The notes: a model not told the origin generated them from the letters alone. A stretch of 64,000 nucleotides of DNA from Copromyces sp. CBS 386.78 (GCA_030685235.1 MU839095.1:434001-498000), one strand, 5' to 3'. Counted from the first letter of the stretch, positions 1-11,014 are shown. Numbers and translations: made by a program.

Positions 1-1112
1 TTGTTGAAGCTCAGAGTAATTGTTGTTCTGAAGGGTCTTTCTAGGTGCTACAAACAAGAGGGGACAGATTTAGTCCAAAGTGATTCGTTCAGGGACATGT
101 AAACAAACCCAAACCTATATAAGTCCACAACCTGGGGCTATAAAAGAATTTGTATAGCGCATATACATACTATCAATGTGTGACCCACTTTATGAGTCAC
201 GTGCATTCTGGTTGTTCGGGGTACAAAACTGGATCCCCTGCAGGGCACCCTTGTATTGTAGACTTCTTCTCCTCTTCAACCCAAGCTAGACCGAATACAA
301 CAACATCACAAATGTCCAGATTTGCGGGGTCCGCACCGGATGCGGATCAGCCGACCAAGCGGTGCCTAGATGCTGGCTTAGTTCATATGATTTCAATTTG
401 CTGAAGTATATGCAGGATACGAGGCGTTTACCACAGCTCATTTGGAACATGTACGCTATAGAAAGATGTTGCATATTGACAAGCACCATCACTTTTTTAA
501 CTTGTCATCTCTTCACCTCGGATCAAAGGCCTCCCCTCATTCCAGTTCTCTTTGTTAGATACAATCAACAGCCATCAGCCGCAAAGACAAGCCGCTTGCC
601 GTTGCACTTGCCTACACATTCGACAAATTAGTCTCCAAATATTTCGCAAGTGATATCATTATCCCGCCGTACTTGGAGGAAGCCTTTTGTTGTTGCGATT
701 TCGGACTGCCTGTTTCGTCCATTGAGCGATCGCTGATTGACGGTCTCGCCCCGTCACCCCTGCGGTCCTTTTGTTGGTCCATTTGGTTTGGGTGTGAGAA
801 GCGGCCGGCCAGTGGGACTCTTTCTTTCAAGCTCCACTAACATTTCTCCAACGACGCTGCCGTGCTCACTTTGCGACTCTTCTACCTTGCTCGTCATTAC
901 TTTTCCCGAATACTCCTACCATCTTGATCCGCGACATCGTCTAGGACAAGCTTTCTCGTCCTTGCTAATTTCTGACTCAACATCTCTCTTACTCCATAGC
1001 AGAGAGAATTTCGCATACCCAATCGCTTCGCAGCCGCCGATCACCCGACGCGAACACTGTCGCTTGCGCATAATTACATACGGCCAGGCTAACGTCATCT
1101 CCCACTCACACG
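1..1112. other. Intergenic region upstream of the TFIIS gene
   Basis: No gene is supported here. Several open frames of 60-127 codons exist on both strands, but none resembles a known family, none has a convincing splice structure and they overlap one another. The last 500 bases are pyrimidine-rich, as is common in front of fungal genes, and probably hold the promoter and 5' leader of the TFIIS gene. The tail of a gene lying to the left of the window cannot be excluded. Confidence 0.5.
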
Positions 1113-2152
1113 ATGGATGACCGAGAACTCACCGCGCGCATCAAGGCGCTCTCCAAAGCTGTCAGCAGTGAACCCCCGGCGACGGTCATCAAGCTCCTGG
1201 AGGAATTGAAGAGAGATGCAAAGCCGACCGAGGAACAGCTTCGCGTGAGTCTTGCTCCTCCCCTTGGCGCAGAGCGATGTGAGCGGTACTTGAGATCTAA
1301 CACTTTGCCTTGCCCGCCCTAGTCGACAAAAGCCGGTGTTACCGTAGGAAAGCTGCGCGCCAATGCCAACAAGGACATCGCTCGTATTGCCAGCGAGATC
1401 GTGAACAAGTGGAGGAAGCTTGTCGAGGCGGCGAAGGAAGCCAAGAAGAAGAGCCAGGCCGCCGCGGCCTCGGGTGCCAGCTCCCCAGCACCCAAGGCAT
1501 CGCCCGCGCCTGCATCGTCCGCGTACAACAAGCCCTACGACGGCGACATCGAGAAGCGTCACTTCAAGACAGACAAGGTCGACATTAACCGAACCTCGAG
1601 CCAGACGCGCAACAACACCATCGGCGTGCTCTACAACGGCCTCGCCTACCGAAGAACCGAGTCGATTGAGGAAGTCGTCAAGCGCGCCGTCGAAGTCGAG
1701 AATGCTCTTTTCAAGGCTTGCAAGGGCGAGAACCAGGAGTATCGCAGCAAGGCCCGCACCCTCTTTACCAGTCTGAAACGTAAGGACAACGCTGCGTTGG
1801 GGCGACGAGTCATGTCGGGCGAGCTCCCGGTCGACCGCCTTGTCGTTTTGTCGGACAAGGAGCTCGCCTCGGAGGAACAACGTGCCAGGGATGAGGAACT
1901 GGAGAAGGAGAACATGAAGAAGGCCCAGGTGCCCATGGCGGAGAAGTCCATCAGCGATGCGCTGAAGTGCGGAAAGTGCGGACAGAGGAAGGTGTCATAT
2001 AGCCAGGCGCAAACACGGTCGGCTGATGAACCTATGACGACCTTCTGCGAGTGCACAGTTTGCGGAAACCGCTGGAAGGTATGGCAGACTCACAAAGTCT
2101 CTTTCACGGAAGCCAAATATGATGCTAACAGTTGCATGTTTAGTTCTCTTAA
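1113..2152 (+). CDS. DST1: Transcription elongation factor TFIIS
   Basis: Three exons: 1113-1244, 1323-2078 and 2144-2152, giving 298 residues. TFIIS rescues backtracked RNA polymerase II by inserting its zinc ribbon into the secondary channel and stimulating transcript cleavage. The N-terminal LW-type domain covers about residues 1-80, followed by an Ala/Lys/Pro-rich linker, the central polymerase-binding domain (about 120-245) and a C-terminal zinc ribbon. The ribbon cysteines are C260, C263, C288 and C291, and the catalytic Asp-Glu pair is D279-E280. The third exon codes only Phe-Ser-stop. It is needed because reading through the second intron would replace the conserved RWKF ending. Both introns carry CTAAC-type branch points (around 1297 and 2125). 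Length matches fungal TFIIS (about 300 residues). The DST1 name is by homology with yeast; S. pombe calls it tfs1. Confidence 0.95.
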
Positions 2153-2793
2153 ATGGCGGTGCATAACAAGCTCCTTCATTTCGTTCTTTTTGGCATGAAT
2201 TGGGGCGCGGAGTGTGCGTCGTTTTGGTGGCTTGATATGCCGTTCCTCTGGGGAAATCCGCCCATTGCACGCTTCGTTGCGTGATAATTTATAACTGGCT
2301 CACAATTTGGAAGGTCATTTGGCAACAGGACGAGGATATTGAAGCGTCTGGAGAATATTCCTCCCACCTAAGGAGGACCATGGGACGGAAGAACTGGAAA
2401 CCAAAAGTTACTCGAAGACGGAAGACTCTGTACCTTTGGGAACTTCTTCAAACATTGGAGTATGGATCATTTAACTTTTTTTTTCTTTTTTTCTTCATTA
2501 TACCCAGCGAAGAGGTGAGCGATGAATTACTAGCTACTTCATGACTTGGGAAGAGCTGGATTTTGGGACGGGCAACGACCTACTCAGGCCTCACACTACG
2601 CATGTTGTAGTAATATATCCAACCGTAAGAGGCCATATAGCCGATATGGCTCAATCAAACCTTTCATTGTGAACTTGTTAGGCTCTTCGACCAGGGACGA
2701 TCAAGACATGTCACCTGTTCAACTGCAGCGGGGGGGCCAAGCGAGCCTCACTCATCATGCACCATATTTGCGCTGTTCAGTCCGTCTCAATTC
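2153..2793. other. 3' region between convergent TFIIS and cysteine synthase genes
   Basis: This 641-base gap separates two convergent genes and should hold both 3' untranslated regions. It contains a T-rich run near 2472-2496. An 87-codon open frame (2281-2544) has no recognisable content. Confidence 0.5.
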
Positions 2794-4164
2794 CTACCTC
2801 TTCAATTCCTCAAGCCCCAGCTCCGCCAAAAGATCTTCCGCCTGCGCCTGGGTATCATTTTCCAGCCCCATATCGCCAATCTGCTTCCAGAACTTGCTCA
2901 GATGTCTATTCCCCGAGTCGCACAACAGCGTCACCACCCGGCTGCCCTTGGGCAGCTTCATGGCCGTTACCACTGCCGCCACGCAGTTGACAGCCGTGCT
3001 GCTGCCGCAAAAGATGCCGTCGTGCTCCACCAACCACCGGGCCATCCGGCATGCCTGCTCATCCGTCACTCGCACGGCATCGTCAATCAGCACCCGCCCC
3101 GATTCGAAGTTTTCCGTGATGCGGTTGATGCCGATGCCCTCCACGATCGTGTCCACCTGCTGCCGCCGGCGCGTGCCCTCCCGCTCCGTCGACGAGTACA
3201 TGACGCCGTGGCGGATCTTGTTATACAGCCCGCTGCCCTGCGGGTCCGCCAGCACGACGCGCGTGTCCCACAGGTTCTTCTCCTCCTTCAGGTACTTGGC
3301 CACACCAGCAATGGTGCCGCCGGTCCCCGCGCCAGCCACAAAGGCGTCCAGCTGCCCGCCCGTCTGGCGGTAGATTTCCGGGCCAGTGGTCTTGACATGT
3401 GCCGTGTAGTTGGCCGTGCTCTCGAACTGGTCGGCGAAAAACCCGACGCTGCCATCGCCGTGCGTCGCCTCGTGTTCGCGCGCCCGTCTGCGCGCCAAGT
3501 TGACGAAGTGGTCTGGCGACGTGATCGGCGCCGGGTTGACCCGCTCGACCGTCGCGCCTAGGTGGTGCAGCAGCTGCGACTTTTCTATCGCCATGTCGTT
3601 CGGCATGCAGATGTGGCACTTATACCCCTTTGCGCGCGCCAAAGTGGCGAGCGAGATGCCCGTGCTGCCTACGGTCCCTTCGTAGATGGTGTCGCCGCGC
3701 CCGGGGACAAGCAAGCCGCGCCCCTCGGCGTCTTGGATTAGGTTGAGCGCCACCCGGTCCTTGGGACTACCGCCGGCGCCGTTGAGGAGCTCTGCCTTCG
3801 CGAGGATAATGCAGCCTGTTGCTTCGGATAAGCTGCGGATGTGGACTAAGGGAGTGTTGCCGATGCAGCCCTCGATGCCCTCGACCCAGTCGAAACTGCT
3901 GTTGATGTTGCTTGTTACTTCCTCGTGGTCTTCTAGTCGGACGGGGCCGAAGATCAAACTCTCCCGGCGTACCCGGTTAGCGGTGGGCACTACGACGCCG
4001 AAGTCGCCATTGGATCGGCTTAGGTTGCGGTTCCGACGCCGTTGGTACCGGTTCTCGAGTTCGGGGTAGCAGTCTTTGAAGCCGAGGGTGACGAGGATGC
4101 CGGCGGCGAAGGCGGCTGTTAGAGCTACCGTGCCGTAGACACGGGGATGGTCGCTTATTGACAT
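2794..4164 (-). CDS. Membrane-anchored cysteine synthase 2 (PLP enzyme)
   Basis: Single-exon gene of 456 residues in the cysteine synthase/cystathionine beta-synthase fold-type II PLP family. It should make cysteine from O-acetylserine (or a related activated serine) and sulfide. The PLP lysine is K135 in a GGSPKDR motif. GNTPLV lies near 102, an EGTVGSTG loop at 162-169 takes the place of the TSGNTG substrate loop of plain cysteine synthases, and the phosphate loop GTGGT is at 280-284. Residues about 11-28 form a hydrophobic helix followed by an Arg-rich stretch (YQRRRNRN). This fits the fungal 'cysteine synthase 2' type anchored at the mitochondrial outer membrane, and the length and long N-terminus match that group. 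Substrate preference cannot be read from the sequence. The gene is transcribed divergently from the NDUFAF7-like gene, with 818 bases between start codons. Confidence 0.9.
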   Translation of the reverse strand: MSISDHPRVYGTVALTAAFAAGILVTLGFKDCYPELENRYQRRRNRNLSRSNGDFGVVVPTANRVRRESLIFGPVRLEDHEEVTSNINSSFDWVEGIEGCIGNTPLVHIRSLSEATGCIILAKAELLNGAGGSPKDRVALNLIQDAEGRGLLVPGRGDTIYEGTVGSTGISLATLARAKGYKCHICMPNDMAIEKSQLLHHLGATVERVNPAPITSPDHFVNLARRRAREHEATHGDGSVGFFADQFESTANYTAHVKTTGPEIYRQTGGQLDAFVAGAGTGGTIAGVAKYLKEEKNLWDTRVVLADPQGSGLYNKIRHGVMYSSTEREGTRRRQQVDTIVEGIGINRITENFESGRVLIDDAVRVTDEQACRMARWLVEHDGIFCGSSTAVNCVAAVVTAMKLPKGSRVVTLLCDSGNRHLSKFWKQIGDMGLENDTQAQAEDLLAELGLEELKR

Positions 4165-4982
4165 ATCTTGATGGGTTTTGTGTGTGAAATTTGAGTTATA
4201 TCATAGTAGGTGGTGTCTCATCATGCCCGTTTGGACTTGGGTTTGAGTGGTGATCAAGGTAGACTTATGCCGTTGCGCTGTTGCCCTTATCAAATAAAAA
4301 AAATGAATCTCAGTTGCTAGGGAATCAACTGATCAACCGTCTGAAATAAACGAAGGAAAGGTTTCCAAATAAAATGAGAGTGTCTCGTCTGATGTAGCCG
4401 AGTTCTTCAAGAGTTTTTGAGGGTTTTGCTGAAAGGTGCTGTTGATGTCATGCAACGATGGATCTCTTCAAGAGCACTCAGGTGTGATCGATTCAGTCAC
4501 CCATCTCCCACGGCAGGCAGTCAGAACCTTGGCCCCTCCGGTGACCGGCCTCGCCTCCGCTAAAGCCGGTCAGATCGGAAGCTATGAGGCCTGTAACAGA
4601 TCGTGAATCGGCACTTCCCCGTTGCTGCGAGTCACTTGCAAGCGCCGTTGGGGGCAACGGACAGCGAGGTTTATCGTTCAATGTACCCCTGGCCTGGGCC
4701 ACCACTGTTGTCCCGAGCGCAGGAACTGTCAGCTAGACCGAATCAGGAAGTGAGCTCGGGCCACCCCGCAAAAGCTCCAAGATCCGTTCCTCCACCATCA
4801 ACCTCCACCTTTCGCCCCGTGTCCCCTCCACGAGTCCACTCTCAAGACCGTACCGACCAGGTGTACGTACCTTCCATTTCACTGGCACGGGGGCAGGACG
4901 AACAGACCCGACGTCAGTGGCCTCTGGGATACTGCCCGGGCATCTTCGCTCACCCACCAACATCTGAACTCACCCAGCCAAG
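4165..4982. promoter_or_regulatory. Divergent promoter region, cysteine synthase / NDUFAF7-like
   Basis: This intergenic block lies between two divergent start codons and must contain both promoters. It includes an AT-rich part (about 4280-4390, with a short A-run near 4297) and a more GC-rich part next to 4983. I could not pin down any specific factor site. Open frames in it (for example 4603-5211) run into exon 1 of the methyltransferase in another frame and are not credible. Confidence 0.5.
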
Positions 4983-6720
4983 ATGGACTCGCAACTCGTC
5001 AACCAGCTGTTCAAACAGCTCTTTCGCCATCACCCGGCATGTCAATCGCAGAAACACCTCCGCCAGCTTGCGGCCGCGACAGCCCACAATGGACATCGAG
5101 TACAGCAACACCACAGCCGACACCAACGACGACCATACTCGAGCCAGCGTCGTGGCGCGAGCTCTCCCGTCGGAGATGAGAGCCAATGGCAGCAACGGGC
5201 AAAGCTCTTGAACCAGGACATGACGGAAGAGTACAAGAGAGCGCCAATGGTGACAGCGGCCGAGCTGTGGGGGAGGAAACAGAGGCCACGTCGGGTCAAG
5301 ATGCTCCTAAGGGACTTTATCGAAGGTTGGTTGCCGGTCCAAGTCCAAGACAGCATGGCGCATTACCCGAGCGGTTGAAAATCCAAGCTACGACATCAAA
5401 GCCCAAAACAGAGAGAGCACGAGACATTGACATTCTGTTTTCCTTTCGCACAATGCTGCAGACAGCCTCTACAACCCCAACTACGGCTACTTCTCCAAGC
5501 AAGTCACCATCTTCACCCCCGGCGAGCCCTTCGACTTCCCCGCGCTCCACGACGAGACCGAGTTCCAGAACGTGCTTTCCGAGCGCTATGTCGAGTTCGA
5601 GGACAAGCTCGACGAGGTCGCTCCCTCGGACACGCGACAGCTCTGGTACACACCCACGGAGCTCTTCCGCCCTTACTACGGCGAGGCCATCGCCCGCTAC
5701 CTGGTGGCCAACTACAAGCTGACGACGTACCCGTACCACGACCTGATTATCTACGAGATGGGCGCCGGCCGCGGCACGCTCATGCTCAACATCCTCGACT
5801 ACATCCGCGACATGGACCCGGACGTGTACGCGCGCACGCAGTACAAGGTTATTGAGATCAGCGACTCGCTAGCCAAAGTCCAAAGTTCGACGCTCATGCG
5901 GTCGGCCGCAGGGCGCGGCCACCTCAACAAGGTGGAAATCATCAACCAGTCCATCTTCGACTGGACGCAACCCGTCCCCTCCCCTTGCTTCTTCCTGGCC
6001 TTCGAGGTCTTCGACAACTTCGCCCACGACGCCATCCGCTACGACCTGGCGACCGAACAGCCCATGCAGGCCGTCGTGCTGATCAGCGAATCCAACGACT
6101 TCTTCGAGTTCTACAGCCCCGTGCTGGATCCCGTGGCCGCGCGCTACTTCCGGGTGCGGGACGCGGCCACTGGCGGGCGGTATAAGGTGCCGTACCCGAC
6201 CACGAAGCTGGGCAAGTGGGTTTCGTCCATCAAGCCGTTCAGCAGCCCGATGAGCGAGCCCGAGTACATCCCGACAAGGCTGATGCAGTTCTTTGACGTG
6301 CTGAGCAAGTACTTTCCTGCGCATCGGCTGCTGACGAGTGACTTCCACTCGTTGCCTGATGCCGTGCCGGGGGTGAACGCGCCGATTGTGCAGACGAGGT
6401 ATCAGCGGCGGCCGGTGCCGGTAACCACACCTTTGGTGAGTTTTCGTCATCTTTCGGTTCCTAAGATGTATCATTGTCTTGTACTGACCGAGCAATGTCT
6501 TTCACCACAGGTCCATCAAGGCTACTTCGACATCATGTTCCCTACCGACTTCCGCGTTTCCGAACTCGTCTACCGGGCCATCACCGGCAAGTTGTCGCGG
6601 GTCATGTCTCATGAGGAGTTCATGCGCAGCTGGGCCTATCTGGAAGAAACGGAGACGCAGAGCGGTGAGAACCCGCTGCTTAAGTGGTATAAGAATGCCA
6701 GTGTTATGTATACTGTATAA
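4983..6720 (+). CDS. NDUFAF7: Mitochondrial protein arginine methyltransferase, NDUFAF7/MidA (DUF185) family
   Basis: Three exons (4983-5325, 5462-6435, 6511-6720) code 508 residues. The first intron is phase 1 and rebuilds an Asp codon, giving the family sequence RDFIEDSLYNPNYGYFS across the junction. Human NDUFAF7 symmetrically dimethylates an arginine of complex I subunit NDUFS2 during early complex I assembly in the matrix. The N-terminal 100 residues are rich in Gln, His and Arg and poor in acidic residues, consistent with a presequence. The SAM-binding glycine motif (EMGAGRG) is at about 213-219. An EVFDNFAHD motif follows near residue 290, a position typical of the family's acidic active-site loop. 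The 3' neighbour is the convergent AlaRS gene. The family call is secure; the complex I role is inferred from animals and Dictyostelium. Confidence 0.88.
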
Positions 6721-7203
6721 AACCAAGTGGATCAGAAAGACCAGACATCGTACGTATGTATCTATGTGTGAAGAAGTGGAAAAGCAGACCCCTGTACATT
6801 TGATTGTCAACTATCCTTGTAAAGTTAAGAAGAATTTACATTCTTTTACTCATACTCTTTATCCCTATCTAGATAGCCCATTACCTTGTCCAAATTAGGA
6901 TATGACCTGTGATAACAATATGATTTTCGTAAAGTGTTTGACGATTGGAAAGCCCGCATCGTGAACATGATAAGGATGGCCTGCACTTGCAAAGTGATTT
7001 TGCCCAGTTATTCTACTTTTTACTTTCTTGTATTTTGCTCGCTCAATAGCCCATTCTAGATTGCTAAGAATAGATACACAACTTGGTTTTCAAACACAAG
7101 GCCAAGTAAGATGACAAACTCTTTACTGGATATCAACGGGTAAACGATAGGCCAACATCACTTGATGCTACTCTAACAAACACATGGCTTTTTTCTTGTT
7201 CTC
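6721..7203. other. 3' region between convergent NDUFAF7-like and AlaRS genes
   Basis: AT-rich 483-base gap with no gene. It is expected to carry the 3' untranslated regions and polyadenylation signals of both genes. Confidence 0.5.
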
Positions 7204-10200
7204 TTAGATGCTAAGATCCTTGAGCTTCTCAGAAAGCCACTCCTCGGCCTTCTTGATGGCCTCCTCGAGCTTCTCGGGCTCGGCACCAGCACCCTGGCGA
7301 CTGGGCTCCCTGCCACCGGTCTTACCGCCGATGACAGCGCTGACGGCGGAGGTCCACTGCTCGGCGGTGACACCCTTGGAAGAGAGGGCCTACAGGGTTT
7401 GTTAGCATTAACAAGGTAAACGATGATCATATAGAGGGAAAACCTACAGTGCCGACATAAACACCGTGCATGACCTGGTCGTCCTTGCTACCAGCAAAGA
7501 CGTAGACGGACCTCTCCTTGTCCTTAGTCTTGTAGTAGGTGATGACGTCCGAGATAGCCTTGGCGTTGGCGGAGATGGGGAGGTGGCCGACGAACACCTT
7601 GGAGTCCTTGTTCTCGTCCTTGGAGAAGTGGCTGGCGACGGTGTCGAGAGCAGTCTTGCTCTCGGCCTTCTGGCGCTTCTTCTGCTCGTCGACAACTTCC
7701 TTCTGGATCTTGGTGAAGCGGGTGCGGAGCTCCTCCTTGGTGAGGACGGAGATGGTGAGACCGTCGAGCTCGACGGCGGCAGCCTTGATCTCGGCGGCCT
7801 TCTGGGGGCCGTAGGAGAGGGCGTTGATGTGCTCGAGCTTCTCGCTAAAGACCTGGGCGTCGCGCTGGGCCTGGTGGGCACCCTCGCCGGTGTAGGCGAC
7901 GATACGGCGGATGCCCTTGGCGATACCGCTCTCCTCGACGATGATCAGGTCCTTGATGAGACCGGTGTTCTCGACGTGGGTGCCGCCGCAGAACTCGACG
8001 CTGATCTTGCGCCACTCGGGGTTCTTGGGGTTCTTGAGTAGCTCGTCAACCTCCATGCCGATGGAGACGACGCGGACGGGGTTGGGGTAGGTCTCGCCGA
8101 AGACGGCACGGACACCCTCGATCTCGCGAGCGAGGTCGAGATCGACATCCTTGGAGTAGGCTTTGAGGTTCTGGCGGATGTAGTGGTTGGACAGATCCTC
8201 AATCTTCTTGATATCCTCGAGAGGAATAGCAGCCTTGTGGCTGAAATCGAAACGAAGCTTGTCCTGGTCGACCAGCGAACCCTTCTGGTTGACCTCATCA
8301 CCAAGAACCTCACGAAGAGAGTGGTTCAAGATGTGAGTGCCAGTGTGGTTGTTGCGGATAGGCTGACGGCGGAGCTCGTCGTACTCGCAAGTAACCTCAT
8401 CACCCTCAGTAAGCTCACCGTACTCGATGAAACCGTTGTGAACAATGTAGCCACCAAACTCCTGGACGTCAAGAACCTTGAACTCGACAACACCATCGAT
8501 AATGATGCGGCCAGTATCAGCGACCTGGCCACCGGACTCGGCGTAGAAGTTCGTGTTGTCCAGCAGGAGACCAAGAGGAGTCTTGGGAGGAAGATCCTTG
8601 CTGGACTTGAGGAACTCCTGGCCGTTGAAGATCAGCTGGACCTTACCCTTGGCATCACCCTTGAGGAACTTGGCATCAGAGGTGGGGCGAGGGATGTTGA
8701 GAGCAGTCTCGAGCTCAGCGATCTGGTGAACATTAAGCTTGGCGAACTCCTGGACAGACTCCTTGACGGCCTTGGAAGCCTCCCTGGCCTTCTCGCGGGC
8801 CTCGTTGACCTCGGCCTCATCAATGGTGAGGCCGCGTTCCTCAGCCATAAGCTTGGTGAGATCCTCGGGGAAACCGAAAGTGTCGTAAAGCCTCCAGACA
8901 TCAGCACCGGAAAGCTTCTTCTCACCGCTCTTGATGGCAAGAGCAGCGTACTTCTCGAACTGCTTCTCGCCACGGTCGAGGGTAACGGCGAAAGCAACCT
9001 CTTCCTCATCAAGGATCTCCATGATGTCGGTCTGCTTCTTCACCAGCTCAGGGAACTGCTCGCCCATCTGCTCCACCAACGCAGGGAGGATTCTGGAGAA
9101 GAAGGTACCAATCTCAGCGTTGAAGTACTTCCTAGCATAGCGAGCACCTCTGCGGAGAACACGGCGAACGACGTAGCCGCGGCCGACGTTGTTGGGGGCA
9201 GCGCCGTCGGCAATGGCGAAAGAGAGAAGGCGGATATGATCGGCAATAACACGGTAGGCGGTATCGACACCATCGACGTCGTCCTTACCGTACTTGTCGG
9301 TGTATTCCCTGGCACCGGTAACTTCCTGGATCTTGGCGAAGAGAGGAGTGAAGATATCGGTAGCGTAGTTGGAGGTCTTGTCCTGGAGGGCAGACACCAA
9401 TCTCTCGAAGCCCATACCGGTATCGATGTGCTTCGCAGGGAGAGACTTGAGAGACTTGTCGGCCTGTCTGTCGAACTGGATGAAGACGATGTTCCAGACT
9501 TCAACCACCAAGGGGTCGTCCATGTTGACGAGGTGGGCAGCATTCCGGCCGCCTCCGACCTTGTCGTAGTGGATTTCAGAGCAAGGACCGCAAGGGCCCT
9601 GGTCACCCATCTCCCAGAAGTTGTCCTTCATGTTACCGGGTATGATGTGGTCCTCGGGAACACCAACCTCGAGCCAGAGGTTCTTGGCCTCAAGATCCGG
9701 CTCGAGACCAAGGTCTGGGCTGCCCTCGAAGTATGTGACATAAAGTCTCTGGGGGTCCAGCCCGTAGACCTTAGTGAGGAGTTCCCACGACCACGCAATC
9801 GCCTCCTTCTTGAAGTAATCGCCGAACGACCAGTTACCCAACATCTCGAAGAAAGTCTACCATCATATGTTAGTCGCCGTGGTTTCGTTTGGTGGAAATC
9901 GCATCGGTACGTACGTGGTGGTAGCTGTCCTTGCCGACATCGTCGAGATCCTGTTGAGGGTTATGTTAGCAATTGGTCTTGGTAGGCCAAGGGTTAGATG
10001 AGAGAGCTGGGACTCACATTGTGTTTGCCACCCGCGCGGATGCACTGTCGCAAAGGGTCAGTAAAGGGATCTCAACAGCCATATCGCAGCAGACGACGAC
10101 AAGATATCACCTTTTGTGTGTCAACCGCACGCTTCAGCTGGGCCATATCCTCCGTCTTGCCAATGGTGCCCAGGAAGATGGGCTTGAACTGGTTCATGCC

Positions 10201-10612
10201 CGCATTCGTGAAGAGCAATGTGGGGTCATTGTGAGGGACGACCGACGACGAGGGGACTGCGCACAGGAGGCGAAAATGGTCAGCGCATTGGAAATGAAGG
10301 TATCGTATTGAATGGTAGTATATAGGGAATGCAATGAAGGCATCGCGGCATGTCTCAGCCCCTTGTTGCGGCGGGCGCATGTAGTTGAAGCATGTGAGAA
10401 TGCCCTCTCTTTCTCTTCCTTTTTTTTTTGGTCCTCCGCGGCGGGCAGGGCAGGGCAGGGCAGGGCGACAGGGCAGGGGATGGGGATGAGGGGCAGCGAT
10501 CAATCATGTGGCGGAGGGATGTTTGCATACCAACATTGTGACCCCGCTCTGCAAAAAAGTCCAAGAAGGTCTTGCGGACCTGGACACCAGTCCACTGAGA
10601 ATCGGAAGCCAT
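7204..10612 (-). CDS. ALA1: Alanyl-tRNA synthetase
   Basis: Six exons in transcript order: 10612-10531, 10256-10111, 10044-10018, 9950-9915, 9856-7448 and 7389-7204. They code 961 residues from the ATG at 10612, close to yeast Ala1 (958). The enzyme charges tRNA-Ala, recognising the G3:U70 pair, and edits mischarged Ser/Gly. The class II catalytic core begins at the N-terminus ([14 protein letters not shown], then [15 protein letters not shown]). The editing domain shows [11 protein letters not shown] and [10 protein letters not shown], and a C-Ala domain completes the protein. Exons 3 and 4 are micro-exons of 27 and 36 nt coding CIRAGGKHN and [12 protein letters not shown]; without them the catalytic core would be broken. 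The ATG at 10612 has a strong context (GCC before it, G after). The frame stays open upstream to an ATG at 11014, described separately. Codon use is strongly biased, as expected of a highly expressed gene. Confidence 0.95.
10257..10530 (-). other. Intron 1 of AlaRS with GGCAG-type tandem repeats
   Basis: This 274-base intron is longer than most in the window. On the + strand it holds a run of GGGCA/GGCAG repeats around 10440-10480, next to a T-run, so the transcript is C-rich there. The flanking exons join in phase 1 to rebuild a Val codon (HNV-VPSS), which supports the boundaries. Confidence 0.7.
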
Positions 10613-11014
10613 GGCGGGCAGTGTTGAAGACTGAAAAAGTGACGACGAAGAGGAAAAGAGTCGTCGAGAAGACGCGAAACCGGTTGAAACGCGCTCGAGT
10701 GCCGGGGAAGTGGAGGTGTTCGCGGTAGTGGCCGTGGTGCGTGTGCGGGTAGTGGTGGCAGTCGGGGTTGTCGGGGTGCAGGTGGACTTGCAGGACGTGG
10801 TGACTGCTCGAAGATTCTCGAGCGAGGAGGGCGGGATCGGCCTAGTAATAAACCTGCCGCGATACTTGTGGAAGGTTCGCGAGCAATGACTCAAGCCCTT
10901 AAAAGCTGGGGGCAGTCTCGTGCCACTGCAGCTCCTGCTCCCGCTGGTTCCAGGCCCATACGTAGAGGACCAGCGCAACCACAATCGCGAACTGTTCGTC
11001 ACAAGGCTCCTCAT
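10613..11014 (-). other. In-frame N-terminal extension of AlaRS, candidate mitochondrial presequence
   Basis: Upstream of the conserved AlaRS start, the same frame is open for 134 more codons to an ATG at 11014 that has A at -3. The encoded extension is rich in Arg, Ser and Thr, contains only two Glu and no Asp, and ends in a typical matrix-targeting run (FASSRRLFSSSSSLF) just before the cytosolic start. Fungi usually have one ALA1 gene for both compartments; yeast makes the mitochondrial form from upstream ACG codons. Here the long form would be 1095 residues. Use of this exact ATG is inferred; a downstream non-AUG start in the same frame is also possible. Confidence 0.6.

Noticed and set aside
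1095..1880. Open frame of 261 codons on the minus strand
   Set aside because: Antisense of TFIIS exons 1-2 including its intron; no recognisable protein sequence.
8183..9985. Open frame of 600 codons on the + strand
   Set aside because: It is the antisense of the AlaRS main exon. Highly biased codon use in the real gene leaves few stops on the opposite strand; the translation is Leu/Val/Asp/Glu-rich and resembles nothing.
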